7,762 nt of DNA from an uncultured Flammeovirgaceae bacterium (GCA_946480685.1 CAMLLI010000169.1:1-7762); one strand, 5' to 3'; positions 1 to 6,015 are shown, numbered from the stretch's first letter. Translations and numbers: made by a program. Notes: generated from the sequence alone by a model not told the origin.

Positions 1-1
1 C

Positions 2-85
2 GGATGGCAAACGGCAATCATGATTGTAGGTGGTGCTATATCTTTGATTGTAACATCCTTCCTGGTTCGAAGAAAGCAAGCGTAA
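2..85 (+). CDS. C-terminal fragment of a membrane transporter-like protein (possibly MFS)
   Basis: Only the last 27 residues are present, read in frame 2 and ending at TAA 83-85; the gene begins before the window. The fragment is one hydrophobic helix (IMIVGGAISLIVTSFLV) followed by a short basic tail (RRKQA), which is what the last transmembrane segment and cytoplasmic tail of a polytopic transporter look like. The residues GWQ just before the helix are common before the last helix of major facilitator superfamily permeases, so MFS is my best guess. Any other multi-pass membrane protein would fit the fragment. It converges on the GH130 gene with only 13 nt between the two stop codons. A sugar permease beside a glycoside-active enzyme would make sense, but the substrate cannot be told from this fragment. 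Confidence 0.5.
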   Translation, partial: GWQTAIMIVGGAISLIVTSFLVRRKQA

Positions 86-98
86 GCTATATATACTT

Positions 99-1217
99 TT
101 ACGGATGAACCGCCACAGCTATTTTAGAATCGGCTGTGCCAAAGTATAGGAACCATTTATTATTGAAGTTCACCATCCCCTCCAGGAAACAAACCTGGTT
201 TATCTGTCCGGTAATCTCATAATCTTTATCCGGTCTGATAAAATTCTTTTCAAGACGTGCTACAATTTTTGTAGGATCATTCTTATCAAACAACACTTGT
301 CCTCCACAGTAAGCACCTTTGGCTATAGCAGGATCACCACCCTCATCGAGGTTCATGCCGTTGTAGATCAAAAGAATTCCTTCATCTTTTATCAGAGCAT
401 ACGGTCCACTCTCCACGAGTCTGCTGTCGAAATATCCGGCACGGGGCTTCAGTACACTTTTCAGCGAATCGTTTTCCAATACCGGTGTCCAATGCAAAAG
501 ATCTGTTGACGTTGCCATAAATAAATCGGTATCACCAAAGTACATCCAGTATTTGCCATTTACTTTTTCCGCTACAATACGCGATCCCTGCTGACGTGCC
601 ACGATTGCTCCGGATTTACTCCAGGTATTCTTATACTTTCCCTGCAACACACATCCATGCTTCTGCCAATGCACCAGGTCTTTAGATGTTGCCAGCATGA
701 GTCGCGCAACGTTGCCATCGTAAGCAGTATAGGTTACTATATATGTGCTGTCTTCTGATTCTACAATACGCGGATCTTCAATGCCTCCTTCCCATTCATA
801 TACTTTGAGACTGTCATTATCGGGATATAGCACAGGCTTTCGCATTTTTTCAAAATGTAATCCATCGGCACTAATCGCCAACCCTAACCGCGATGTGCCG
901 GCATATTTTCCAATCACATCTTCTGCGCGGTATAGCAGATATACTTTGCCGTCTCGCACAACAGCTGCCGGGTTGAATACATCTTTCTCTTCCCACTTTA
1001 CAGTCTTTTTTAATATAGGACATTGAAATGTATTCTCTCCGGGAAGCAACACAGGGTTGACACTATCGACTTTTACAAAAGGTAACATAGCCCACGATGA
1101 ATCGGGTTGTGGAACTTCAGCTGATGATGCCGGCTTGCGCGAATCACAACTTACCATAACAAGCGCAGCATAAACTGTTACTAAAACAACATCCCAAAAA
1201 TTCTTTTTTCGTTTCAT
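99..1217 (-). CDS. GH130-family beta-mannoside hydrolase/phosphorylase, putative lipoprotein
   Basis: A 372-residue protein with a basic N-terminus, a hydrophobic stretch at 9-22 and Cys24 in a lipobox-like VMVSC, so it is probably exported and lipid-anchored. The mature part reads as a five-bladed beta-propeller of glycoside hydrolase family 130. It has LLYRAED (94-100), GLAISADGLHFE (112-123), the family hallmark EGGIEDPRI (143-151) with the likely catalytic Asp148, SKDLVHW (178-184), SRLVESGP (265-272), DPTKIVAR (314-321) and LYFGTADSKIAVA (357-369). GH130 members phosphorolyse or hydrolyse beta-mannosidic bonds. Many phosphorylases have IYHG where this protein has IYNG (Asn286), so a basic phosphate-binding residue may be missing. 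That and the lipoprotein signal favour a hydrolase, by inference. The ATG at 1215-1217 opens 84 bp from the divergent LOG gene. No classic Bacteroidota lipoprotein export signal is obvious after Cys24. The family call is secure; the substrate is unknown. Confidence 0.85.
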   Translation of the reverse strand: MKRKKNFWDVVLVTVYAALVMVSCDSRKPASSAEVPQPDSSWAMLPFVKVDSVNPVLLPGENTFQCPILKKTVKWEEKDVFNPAAVVRDGKVYLLYRAEDVIGKYAGTSRLGLAISADGLHFEKMRKPVLYPDNDSLKVYEWEGGIEDPRIVESEDSTYIVTYTAYDGNVARLMLATSKDLVHWQKHGCVLQGKYKNTWSKSGAIVARQQGSRIVAEKVNGKYWMYFGDTDLFMATSTDLLHWTPVLENDSLKSVLKPRAGYFDSRLVESGPYALIKDEGILLIYNGMNLDEGGDPAIAKGAYCGGQVLFDKNDPTKIVARLEKNFIRPDKDYEITGQINQVCFLEGMVNFNNKWFLYFGTADSKIAVAVHP

Positions 1218-1301
1218 GTAGATATATTTTTATATTTCAGCAGATGCAAACCGGTGAGGTTATCATTACCTTACCTATTATAAAACGTTTAAGTTAGTAT
1301 T
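1218..1301. promoter_or_regulatory. Divergent intergenic region with promoters for the GH130 and LOG genes
   Basis: These 84 bp separate two divergent start codons and must hold at least one promoter for each gene, unless transcription comes from further away. The GH130-proximal end is very AT-rich (1219-1238). A near match to the Bacteroidota -7 box, TATATTTC, occurs at about 1231-1238 on the + strand, but no convincing -33 partner was found for either strand. Neither start has a good Shine-Dalgarno sequence, as is usual in this phylum. Confidence 0.4.
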
Positions 1302-2054
1302 ATGAAAACGAAAAAGAAACGCGTTGAAGAAGAGTTAATCAAAGAAGCAATAGAAGAAGAGCATCGTATACGCAAAGCATTTAAAGATAAAGACTGGGCC
1401 GAGATAAAGGGTGCCAACAGCTGGATGATCTTCAAAGTGATGTCGGAATTTGTAGAAGGGTTGGAGAAGCTGGCCAAGATCGGACCGTGCGTTACAATTT
1501 TTGGTTCGGCCCGTGTAAAGCCCAGCAATCCATACTATAAGATGGCCGATGAAATTGCGTTCCAACTTGTACAACAGGGTTACGGTGTTATCACGGGAGG
1601 TGGTCCGGGTATAATGGAAGCCGGTAACCGCGGTGCGCATCGTGCAAAAGGTAAATCGGTTGGTTTGAACATTTATCTGCCGCATGAACAGAAAGGAAAT
1701 ATTTATATAGATCCTGACAAGCTCATTACCTTCGATTACTTTTTTGTACGCAAGGTTATGTTCGTAAAATACTCACAAGGGTTTATCGTTATGCCCGGTG
1801 GATTTGGCACACTCGATGAACTCACGGAGGCGCTTACACTTATCCAGACTAAAAAGATAGGACGATTTCCGATTGTACTCGTTGGAAAAAAATTCTGGGG
1901 AGGTTTAATCGACTGGTGGAAAAAAGTACTCGTGCATGAGGGCATGATCCATCATGAAGATCTCGATCTTTTTAATGTGGTTGATACACCGGAAGATGCC
2001 GTTCGTGTGATAGACGAGTTCTACTCAAAATATTTGCTGTCGCCGAACTTCTAA
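1302..2054 (+). CDS. LOG-family protein (TIGR00730-type Rossmann fold, nucleoside 5'-monophosphate phosphoribohydrolase)
   Basis: The 250-residue product is a cytosolic LOG/'lysine decarboxylase-like' protein. The two family signatures are intact: GGGPGIMEAGNRGA (99-112), which begins the nucleotide-binding loop, and PGGFGTLDE (165-173), whose Glu173 is the conserved acidic residue of the PGGxGTxxE motif. IFGSAR (66-71) ends the first strand of the Rossmann fold. Studied relatives cleave the N-glycosidic bond of cytokinin riboside monophosphate or AMP-like nucleotides, releasing base and ribose 5-phosphate. Many bacterial members were wrongly named lysine decarboxylase. The first 55 residues are a charged helical extension, often seen in the longer bacterial members. 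The ATG at 1302 is the first start after the divergent gap; the upstream sequence AAGTTAGTATT is not a clear ribosome-binding site. The lytic transglycosylase gene follows after 71 bp. Confidence 0.88.
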   Translation: MKTKKKRVEEELIKEAIEEEHRIRKAFKDKDWAEIKGANSWMIFKVMSEFVEGLEKLAKIGPCVTIFGSARVKPSNPYYKMADEIAFQLVQQGYGVITGGGPGIMEAGNRGAHRAKGKSVGLNIYLPHEQKGNIYIDPDKLITFDYFFVRKVMFVKYSQGFIVMPGGFGTLDELTEALTLIQTKKIGRFPIVLVGKKFWGGLIDWWKKVLVHEGMIHHEDLDLFNVVDTPEDAVRVIDEFYSKYLLSPNF

Positions 2055-2125
2055 TAGGTGGGAACACCATGTGTTTGATTTGCGTTTTGTAAGGGAAGGC
2101 ATAATTATATACTGATATCGTGCTG

Positions 2126-3124
2126 ATGGAAACAGATGCTACACAAGTAACGAGGAGGCGGAGATCTTTTTTCCCCGCAGGGGGGCCGTCCACTGCAGAT
2201 TTCATTTCGGTATGTACACTCATTATTCTTTTTGGCTATATAATTTATAGTCAAACACGCCAGTCGTCTGTAAAAGAAGAAGAGACGATCTCCGATGAAG
2301 GTGTTATCCCAACACAATACGAAGAGTTAACGACACCACTACCCGCCATTGCATTTGATCTTCCCAAAGAGATAAGCTTTGCGGGGGAGCCGGTGCCACT
2401 AAATATACCGGATGTGCGGGAGCGGTTGGATAAAGAACTCCAGATAAATTGCTACCTGCATAGCAATACTATATTTCTGATCAAACGGGCCAACCGCTGG
2501 CTTCCGCAAATGCAGGAAATACTTCGGAAGTATGATATACCAGACGACTTCAAATATTTACCGCTTATTGAAAGTAATTTATTGAACGTTACTTCATATC
2601 GTGATGCTGTTGGTTATTGGCAGATATTGGAATCATCCGGTAAGGAACTGGGTCTGGAAATTACCAAAGAAGTTGATGAGCGTTACGATCCATTAAAAGC
2701 AACCGAAGCGGCCTGTAAATATCTAAAGAGAGCTTATGCTAAATTTGGCGATTGGGCATTGGTGGCTGCTTCGTATAACCGCGGTATGGGCGGCATGGAG
2801 CGTGCATTGGAAGATCAGCATGTAAAATCTTACTATGATCTATACCTCAATGACGAAACCTCCCGCTATGTGTTTCGCATTCTCGCTATCAAACATATTA
2901 TTGAGAATCCGGTGAAGTATGGTTTTAAGATTGATTCGAGACATCTATACCAGCAAGAGGAGCTTAAGTATGTAGAAGTTACGGAGACCGTAAAAGATCT
3001 CGTTTCATTTTCCCTGCAGCAAGGCATCAATTACAAATTACTGAAGCGGCACAACCCGTGGCTACGTGAAGATAAGCTTACAGTGAAGAAGGGTAAAGTA
3101 TATAAAATTGCTATACCTGCATAG
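2126..3124 (+). CDS. Membrane-anchored lytic transglycosylase (GH23/SLT domain, MltD-like)
   Basis: I chose ATG 2126, giving 332 residues. An in-frame GTG at 2120 would add two residues. The N-terminus has four Arg in a row (10-13) and then a transmembrane helix at about 26-42, so the rest should face the periplasm. The SLT domain spans about 125-235: YLPLIESNL holds the catalytic Glu149, VGYWQILESSGKELGL (162-177) matches the family's GxWQFMPxTGxxxGL, DERYDP (184-189) matches DxRxDP, and FGDWALVAASYNRG (207-220) matches the FGDWxLAxAAYNxG motif. Lytic transglycosylases cut the MurNAc-GlcNAc bond of peptidoglycan and leave 1,6-anhydroMurNAc. The C-terminus (about 281-332: YVEVTETVKDL, HNPWLREDKL, YKIAIP) resembles the LysM-like tail of MltD proteins. 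There is no lipobox; the anchor is an N-terminal helix instead. The gene lies between LOG and the low-GC pYEATS cassette. Confidence 0.88.
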   Translation: METDATQVTRRRRSFFPAGGPSTADFISVCTLIILFGYIIYSQTRQSSVKEEETISDEGVIPTQYEELTTPLPAIAFDLPKEISFAGEPVPLNIPDVRERLDKELQINCYLHSNTIFLIKRANRWLPQMQEILRKYDIPDDFKYLPLIESNLLNVTSYRDAVGYWQILESSGKELGLEITKEVDERYDPLKATEAACKYLKRAYAKFGDWALVAASYNRGMGGMERALEDQHVKSYYDLYLNDETSRYVFRILAIKHIIENPVKYGFKIDSRHLYQQEELKYVEVTETVKDLVSFSLQQGINYKLLKRHNPWLREDKLTVKKGKVYKIAIPA

Positions 3125-3133
3125 GAAGTATAT

Positions 3134-3148
3134 ACTATATAATATAGT
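3134..3148. promoter_or_regulatory. Perfect 15-bp AT-rich palindrome, possible operator
   Basis: The sequence ACTATATAATATAGT has 7-bp arms around a single central A. It starts 9 nt after the transglycosylase stop and ends 7 nt before the TTG of a candidate promoter for the cassette. The position suits a regulator-binding site. It is too AT-rich and lacks the T-tract expected of an intrinsic terminator. TATA-type words are frequent throughout the window, so chance origin is possible. Confidence 0.3.
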
Positions 3149-3155
3149 GTTCAAG

Positions 3156-3184
3156 TTGAAATACAGCATAAAATGAATAATTTG
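3156..3184 (+). promoter_or_regulatory. Candidate Bacteroidota-type promoter for the membrane protein/pYEATS cassette
   Basis: TTG at 3156-3158 is followed after 19 nt by TAATTTG at 3178-3184. The Bacteroidota primary sigma factor consensus is TTTG, a spacer of about 19-21 nt, then TAnnTTTG. The spacing fits, but the -7 element lacks one base of the consensus. Transcription would start near 3190, leaving a short leader before ATG 3207. This is a tentative call. Confidence 0.25.
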
Positions 3185-3206
3185 TGGCTGTAAATTATCT
3201 CCCGTT

Positions 3207-3677
3207 ATGCCTGAATTTTTATCTCTTCTTGAAACGCACTATGCCGGTGTTTTTGTATTGGCGCTCATCACATTGATTGTCATATTTTTTGTAAATTGGA
3301 TCTTATGGATGTTCTCGTGGGGTCGGTTTAAAAATGAAGCGAATAAAACTTCTCCCAACGGAAGCTTCTTCTATGCATTTGTTGATCTGATGGTAAAGAT
3401 CATAAATGATTTCAGGCATTTCCTCGCATTAGTTCTTGTTTTAATATTTGCTGTTTCATTGATGTACGCATTTTACTTTACCAAAACTGTCAATGAAATG
3501 TCTGATGCCCTACAGGCTGTCATGTCAACACTAGGTACACTTGTAGGCTCAATTGTTGGCTACTATTTTGGAGAGTCTGCTGTCAGGAAAGCAAATGAAG
3601 AGAGAAGCAAGACCAATGAAATACCCATTCAGGAGCAACTTATACGGGAAGTGGAACCGCCAATAGAAATCAGGTAA
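3207..3677 (+). CDS. Three-TM membrane protein with C-terminal glycine zipper, pYEATS-linked
   Basis: I do not recognise a named family for this 156-residue protein. Three hydrophobic segments are visible: about 14-38, 72-92 and 104-121. The third carries Gly110, Gly114, Gly118 and Gly122 at exact four-residue spacing (LGTLVGSIVGYYFG). This GxxxGxxxGxxxG zipper packs helices closely in oligomeric channels and pores. The 39-71 loop and the 123-156 tail are rich in Lys/Arg, so by the positive-inside rule the N-terminus is outside and the tail is cytosolic. Small membrane proteins ending in a similar GTLVGxxxGYYFGE segment occur in other bacteria, as far as I recall, without assigned function. 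GC on sampled lines is about 36%, well below the neighbours. The pYEATS gene starts 4 nt after its stop, which indicates an operon and probably a shared function. I infer a membrane effector or channel with a soluble partner; this is not shown by the sequence. Confidence 0.75.
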   Translation: MPEFLSLLETHYAGVFVLALITLIVIFFVNWILWMFSWGRFKNEANKTSPNGSFFYAFVDLMVKIINDFRHFLALVLVLIFAVSLMYAFYFTKTVNEMSDALQAVMSTLGTLVGSIVGYYFGESAVRKANEERSKTNEIPIQEQLIREVEPPIEIR

Positions 3678-3681
3678 GTAT

Positions 3682-4083
3682 ATGGTGATGACTGACAAAA
3701 GTATAATTATAAAGGACTCCTTATTTGATCCCTTGTCTAAGGATCAAAATATAGTTTACTATCTTAAAGGAGCTGATAACAAGATCAGATATAAGGTGTG
3801 GATATCGCTGGATGGCAGAGATACGTTTTATATTGATCATGCCACCTACCGATTACATCGCACATTCTCCGATCCTATGAGAAGAGTCAAGAGAACTTTT
3901 GTAAATCCTAATTGTAGTTTGGCAATATGGACCTGGGGCGTTTTCGAATTGGGTATTGGTATTGTGCTTAAAACCGGAGAGATCATTACAACGTCACATT
4001 ATCTATCTTATGATAGAGAGCTGAAACGAGAAGGATTAAAATTTATCGAGGTCAACGAAGTCTCTCCTTGGAAACTAACATAA
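3682..4083 (+). CDS. Prokaryotic YEATS (pYEATS) domain protein, putative acyl-lysine-type reader
   Basis: A soluble 133-residue protein with no signal peptide or membrane segment. From about 35 to 111 it follows the YEATS immunoglobulin-like fold: KVWISLDG, then YRLHRTF (56-62), an SDPMRRV turn (63-69), the WTWGVFELGIGIVL stretch (83-96) and a last strand near 101-111. Against human AF9, LHRTF lines up with LHESF, so His59, Thr61 and Phe62 match His56, Ser58 and Phe59. Trp85 lines up with Tyr78 (a Trp in yeast Taf14). These residues form the acyl-lysine aromatic pocket in eukaryotic YEATS readers. A bacterial pYEATS family is known from domain surveys that link it to predicted conflict systems; its ligand is, to my knowledge, unsettled. 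ATG 3682 is used, with an in-frame ATG at 3688 as the alternative. GC is about 38% on five sampled lines. It sits 4 nt after the membrane gene and 2 nt before the creatininase start. Confidence 0.75.
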   Translation: MVMTDKSIIIKDSLFDPLSKDQNIVYYLKGADNKIRYKVWISLDGRDTFYIDHATYRLHRTFSDPMRRVKRTFVNPNCSLAIWTWGVFELGIGIVLKTGEIITTSHYLSYDRELKREGLKFIEVNEVSPWKLT

Positions 4084-4085
4084 CT

Positions 4086-4847
4086 ATGCGTCCCTATATC
4101 CTTGCAGAAAACACCTGGAAGACGGTACAAGAAACCAACTACAAAGCAGCGGTTCTCCCGTGGGGAGCATGTGAAGCACACAACTATCATTTACCGTACG
4201 GAACAGACATCATTGAAGCCGAACATGTAGCAGCAGAAGCTGCACGCATCGCGTGGGAAAACGGTAGCCGTATCGTTGTGTTACCGGTTATACCCTTTGG
4301 CGTTAACACCGGGCAGTTCGATGTAAAGCTCGATATCAACATGAACCCGAGCACACAACTTGCCGTGTTGCGCGACATCGTAACGGTGCTGAATCGACAA
4401 GGTATATATAAGCTGATTATACTGAACAGTCATGGCGGAAATGATTTTAAAACCATGATCCGCGAATTAGGACTTCAGTTTCCTGAAATGTTTTTATGCC
4501 AGTGCAATTGGTACCAGGCTGTGGATCAAAGAGAATTCTTTGAGAATAAAGATGATCATGCCGGAGAAATGGAGACAAGTGTTGTGATGCATCTTACACC
4601 ACACCTCGTTCGTCCGTTGGAAGAAGCCGGTGATGGAGCCGCTAAAAAATTCCGCATTACTGCTATACGTGAAGGATGGGCATGGGCCGAACGCAAATGG
4701 ACACAAGTAACAAAAGACACAGGCGTTGGCGATCCGCGAAAAGCATCTGCTGAAAAAGGCGCGCGCTACTTCAAAGCCGTCACCGAAAAAGTAGCGAAGT
4801 TCTTTCAGGAAGTCGCGGAAGCGAAGAATAGTGATATGTACTTTTAG
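4086..4847 (+). CDS. Creatininase-family metal-dependent amidohydrolase
   Basis: A 253-residue cytosolic enzyme from ATG 4086; an in-frame TTG at 4068 would overlap the pYEATS gene and is less likely. The creatininase metal site is complete: LPWGACEAHNYHLPYGTD (24-41) gives Glu30, His32 and Asp41, LNSHGGN gives His116, and HAGEMETS gives Glu161. The last motif matches the HAGExETS signature of the family. Members open cyclic or linear amides using two metal ions. Known ones act on creatinine, on a formamide in archaeal flavin/F420 synthesis, in mycofactocin maturation, and on inositol-derived compounds. The window does not fix the substrate. GC is about 50% on sampled lines, unlike the two genes before it, so it looks native. 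Its ATG lies 2 nt after the pYEATS stop, so translational coupling is likely. A convergent repeat-rich gap follows. Confidence 0.88.
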   Translation: MRPYILAENTWKTVQETNYKAAVLPWGACEAHNYHLPYGTDIIEAEHVAAEAARIAWENGSRIVVLPVIPFGVNTGQFDVKLDINMNPSTQLAVLRDIVTVLNRQGIYKLIILNSHGGNDFKTMIRELGLQFPEMFLCQCNWYQAVDQREFFENKDDHAGEMETSVVMHLTPHLVRPLEEAGDGAAKKFRITAIREGWAWAERKWTQVTKDTGVGDPRKASAEKGARYFKAVTEKVAKFFQEVAEAKNSDMYF

Positions 4848-4848
4848 A

Positions 4849-4899
4849 GAGCTGCGAGCTTTGAAAGGCTGCTGGCTTCTGGTTACTGGTCCCTGGTAA
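4849..4899 (+). repeat. Heptanucleotide tandem array, left arm
   Basis: Just after the creatininase stop the sequence runs with a 7-nt period. GAGCT recurs at 4849 and 4856, then CTGG recurs at 4872, 4879, 4886 and 4893. Written as heptamers the core is CTGGCTT, CTGGTTA, CTGGTCC, CTGGTAA, i.e. CTGGYNN. The units are degenerate in their last bases. The right arm (5037-5078) carries the same kind of heptamers in the opposite orientation. Confidence 0.75.
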
Positions 4900-4929
4900 G
4901 ATCCTACCGAGGAAACGATGAGTGCCATA

Positions 4930-4947
4930 TACATCCGTATAGATGTA
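4930..4947. other. Short hairpin between the two heptamer arrays
   Basis: TACATC (4930-4935) and GATGTA (4942-4947) form a 6-bp stem with a 6-nt loop near the middle of the repeat region. It is not followed by a T-tract, so it is not a convincing terminator for either convergent gene. It could be the central part of a larger folded structure made by the flanking inverted arrays. Confidence 0.3.
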
Positions 4948-5036
4948 AGCGCCATTCAGCAAATGTATATAGTCTCCTTTTCTGACTTTACAAAAAATCT
5001 AAACTAGAAGAGGAATCGTTTCATCAACGAAAACCA

Positions 5037-5078
5037 CCTGTAGCCAGCGGCCTGAAGCCAGCTCCCGCGCCTCGCGAC
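5037..5078 (-). repeat. Heptanucleotide tandem array, right arm (inverted)
   Basis: Four clear heptamers, CCTGTAG, CCAGCGG, CCTGAAG and CCAGCTC (5037-5064), are followed by two weaker ones, CCGCGCC and TCGCGAC. Read on the - strand they are NNNCWGG units, the same pattern as the left array (CTGCTGG, CTTCTGG, TTACTGG, TCCCTGG at 4869-4896). The longest shared word is GCTGGCTTC. An 8-bp inner inverted repeat, GAAACGAT (4912-4919) and ATCGTTTC (5015-5022), sits 15 and 14 nt inside the two arrays, so the arrangement is symmetrical. The array ends against the stop codon of the MORN-type gene. Confidence 0.7.
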
Positions 5079-5080
5079 AG

Positions 5081-5908
5081 CTAGTTCAACGCTGCCATCT
5101 TCGTATTCTTATAGATCTCTTTTCCCTTCTCGTTCCATTCGGCTTTTACGTAGGGTTTGAGTTCTTTATCGAATGCTTCTTTTGAGTATGATACAATTTT
5201 CTTGCGCTTGCCGTTGGGATAGTACTCTGTCCAATCGCCAACTTTCTGATCCCAGTGATACTCGCCTTGTACAGCTACATTTCCATTCTCATGAAATAAA
5301 TAATAGAAGCCTTCTTTCTCACCGAACTCAATCGGTATCATTTCTTTCATCTTCTTGCGATCAGATGGATCATAGTATGTTACCATCGATTCGCGCGGCC
5401 ATCCTCTATAATATTTTTCTTTATCAGTAAGTACACTGTCGCGGCTATAGGTAAGCCAGCGTCCATGCTTGGTACCTTTGTAAAATATACCTTTCGCTAA
5501 AATCACCTCACCTTGGCGTCTTTCATAGGGGCCATGTAACAATACTCCTTTCTTGGGATCGAACGTAGTTGTCTTGCGTATCTCTTTACGTGTAAAGTCG
5601 TACCAGTAAATATCACGCACAAAAGTCTGAGGCTTTTCAGCTTTCTTCAGGTAGTAGAATGTCTCGTATGTTACACGATCACCAAAACCTTTGCGGGTAA
5701 ATCCTTTCTTGGTTTTGATACCATAGAAAACTTTCTTCTTAACCTTCTTTTTCTTTTTGGTTTCGACTGGTTCATCTTCACGTTTAAAATCCAGTGTAGC
5801 CGGAGTATCAATAGAGAAACGCTGCTCTTCTTCCGGCTCAGGTTGCTGCGCAAAAGCGAGCGTGCCGGAGAATGCGATGAGGTATAATAATATCAGGTAT
5901 CTGCTCAT
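5081..5908 (-). CDS. Secreted MORN-repeat-like protein (YwqK/MORN_2 type)
   Basis: Starting at ATG 5908 gives 275 residues with a clean signal peptide: MSRYLILLYL, then a hydrophobic core ending in AFA, with cleavage likely after Ala20. A longer reading from TTG 5947 would bury this signal, so I reject it. After an acidic/basic linker that contains KKKKKVKKK (51-59), the protein carries MORN_2-like units: LLHGPYE (123-129), KGTKHGRWLTY (144-154), EGFYYLFHENGNVAVQGEY (199-217) and VGDWTEYYPNGKRK (223-236). Such repeats form beta-hairpin stacks and occur in many exported Bacteroidota proteins of unknown role. Some are labelled YwqK-family 'antitoxins' in databases, but the signal peptide and lack of a toxin neighbour argue against that here. 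The gene is transcribed towards the creatininase gene, and its stop codon abuts the right heptamer array. The specific function is unknown. Confidence 0.75.
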   Translation of the reverse strand: MSRYLILLYLIAFSGTLAFAQQPEPEEEQRFSIDTPATLDFKREDEPVETKKKKKVKKKVFYGIKTKKGFTRKGFGDRVTYETFYYLKKAEKPQTFVRDIYWYDFTRKEIRKTTTFDPKKGVLLHGPYERRQGEVILAKGIFYKGTKHGRWLTYSRDSVLTDKEKYYRGWPRESMVTYYDPSDRKKMKEMIPIEFGEKEGFYYLFHENGNVAVQGEYHWDQKVGDWTEYYPNGKRKKIVSYSKEAFDKELKPYVKAEWNEKGKEIYKNTKMAALN

Positions 5909-6015
5909 AACTGATTTGACAGTAAAATTCACAACGAATTTAAACAAAAAATAGTGTTGATAAGATTGAAACTTCTTGATGTCAAAAAAGGTTCACCTCT
6001 CAATCTACCCAAAAC

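Noticed and set aside
86..98. Intrinsic terminator between the transporter tail and the GH130 gene
   Set aside because: The 13-nt gap is an AT-rich run (TATATATA type) without a GC stem.
1302..4083. LOG protein as the SLOG partner of a SLATT-like membrane effector (SLOG-SLATT type conflict system)
   Set aside because: The LOG protein looks like a housekeeping phosphoribohydrolase, has normal GC, and is separated from the membrane gene by the transglycosylase. The membrane protein was not recognised as SLATT.
4068..4085. TTG start at 4068 for the creatininase gene
   Set aside because: It would overlap the end of the pYEATS gene and add six residues before the normal N-terminus. ATG 4086 fits the family better.
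4494..4955. A 153-codon antisense frame over the creatininase 3' end and the repeat region
   Set aside because: It overlaps a gene with a complete metal site and runs through the heptamer repeats. No domain or secretion signal is seen.
4869..5064. CRISPR-like array
   Set aside because: The repeat unit is 7 nt with no spacers, and the two arrays are in opposite orientation. No cas genes are present.
5909..5947. TTG start at 5947 for the MORN-type gene
   Set aside because: It adds 13 residues in front of a well-formed signal peptide that starts at ATG 5908.
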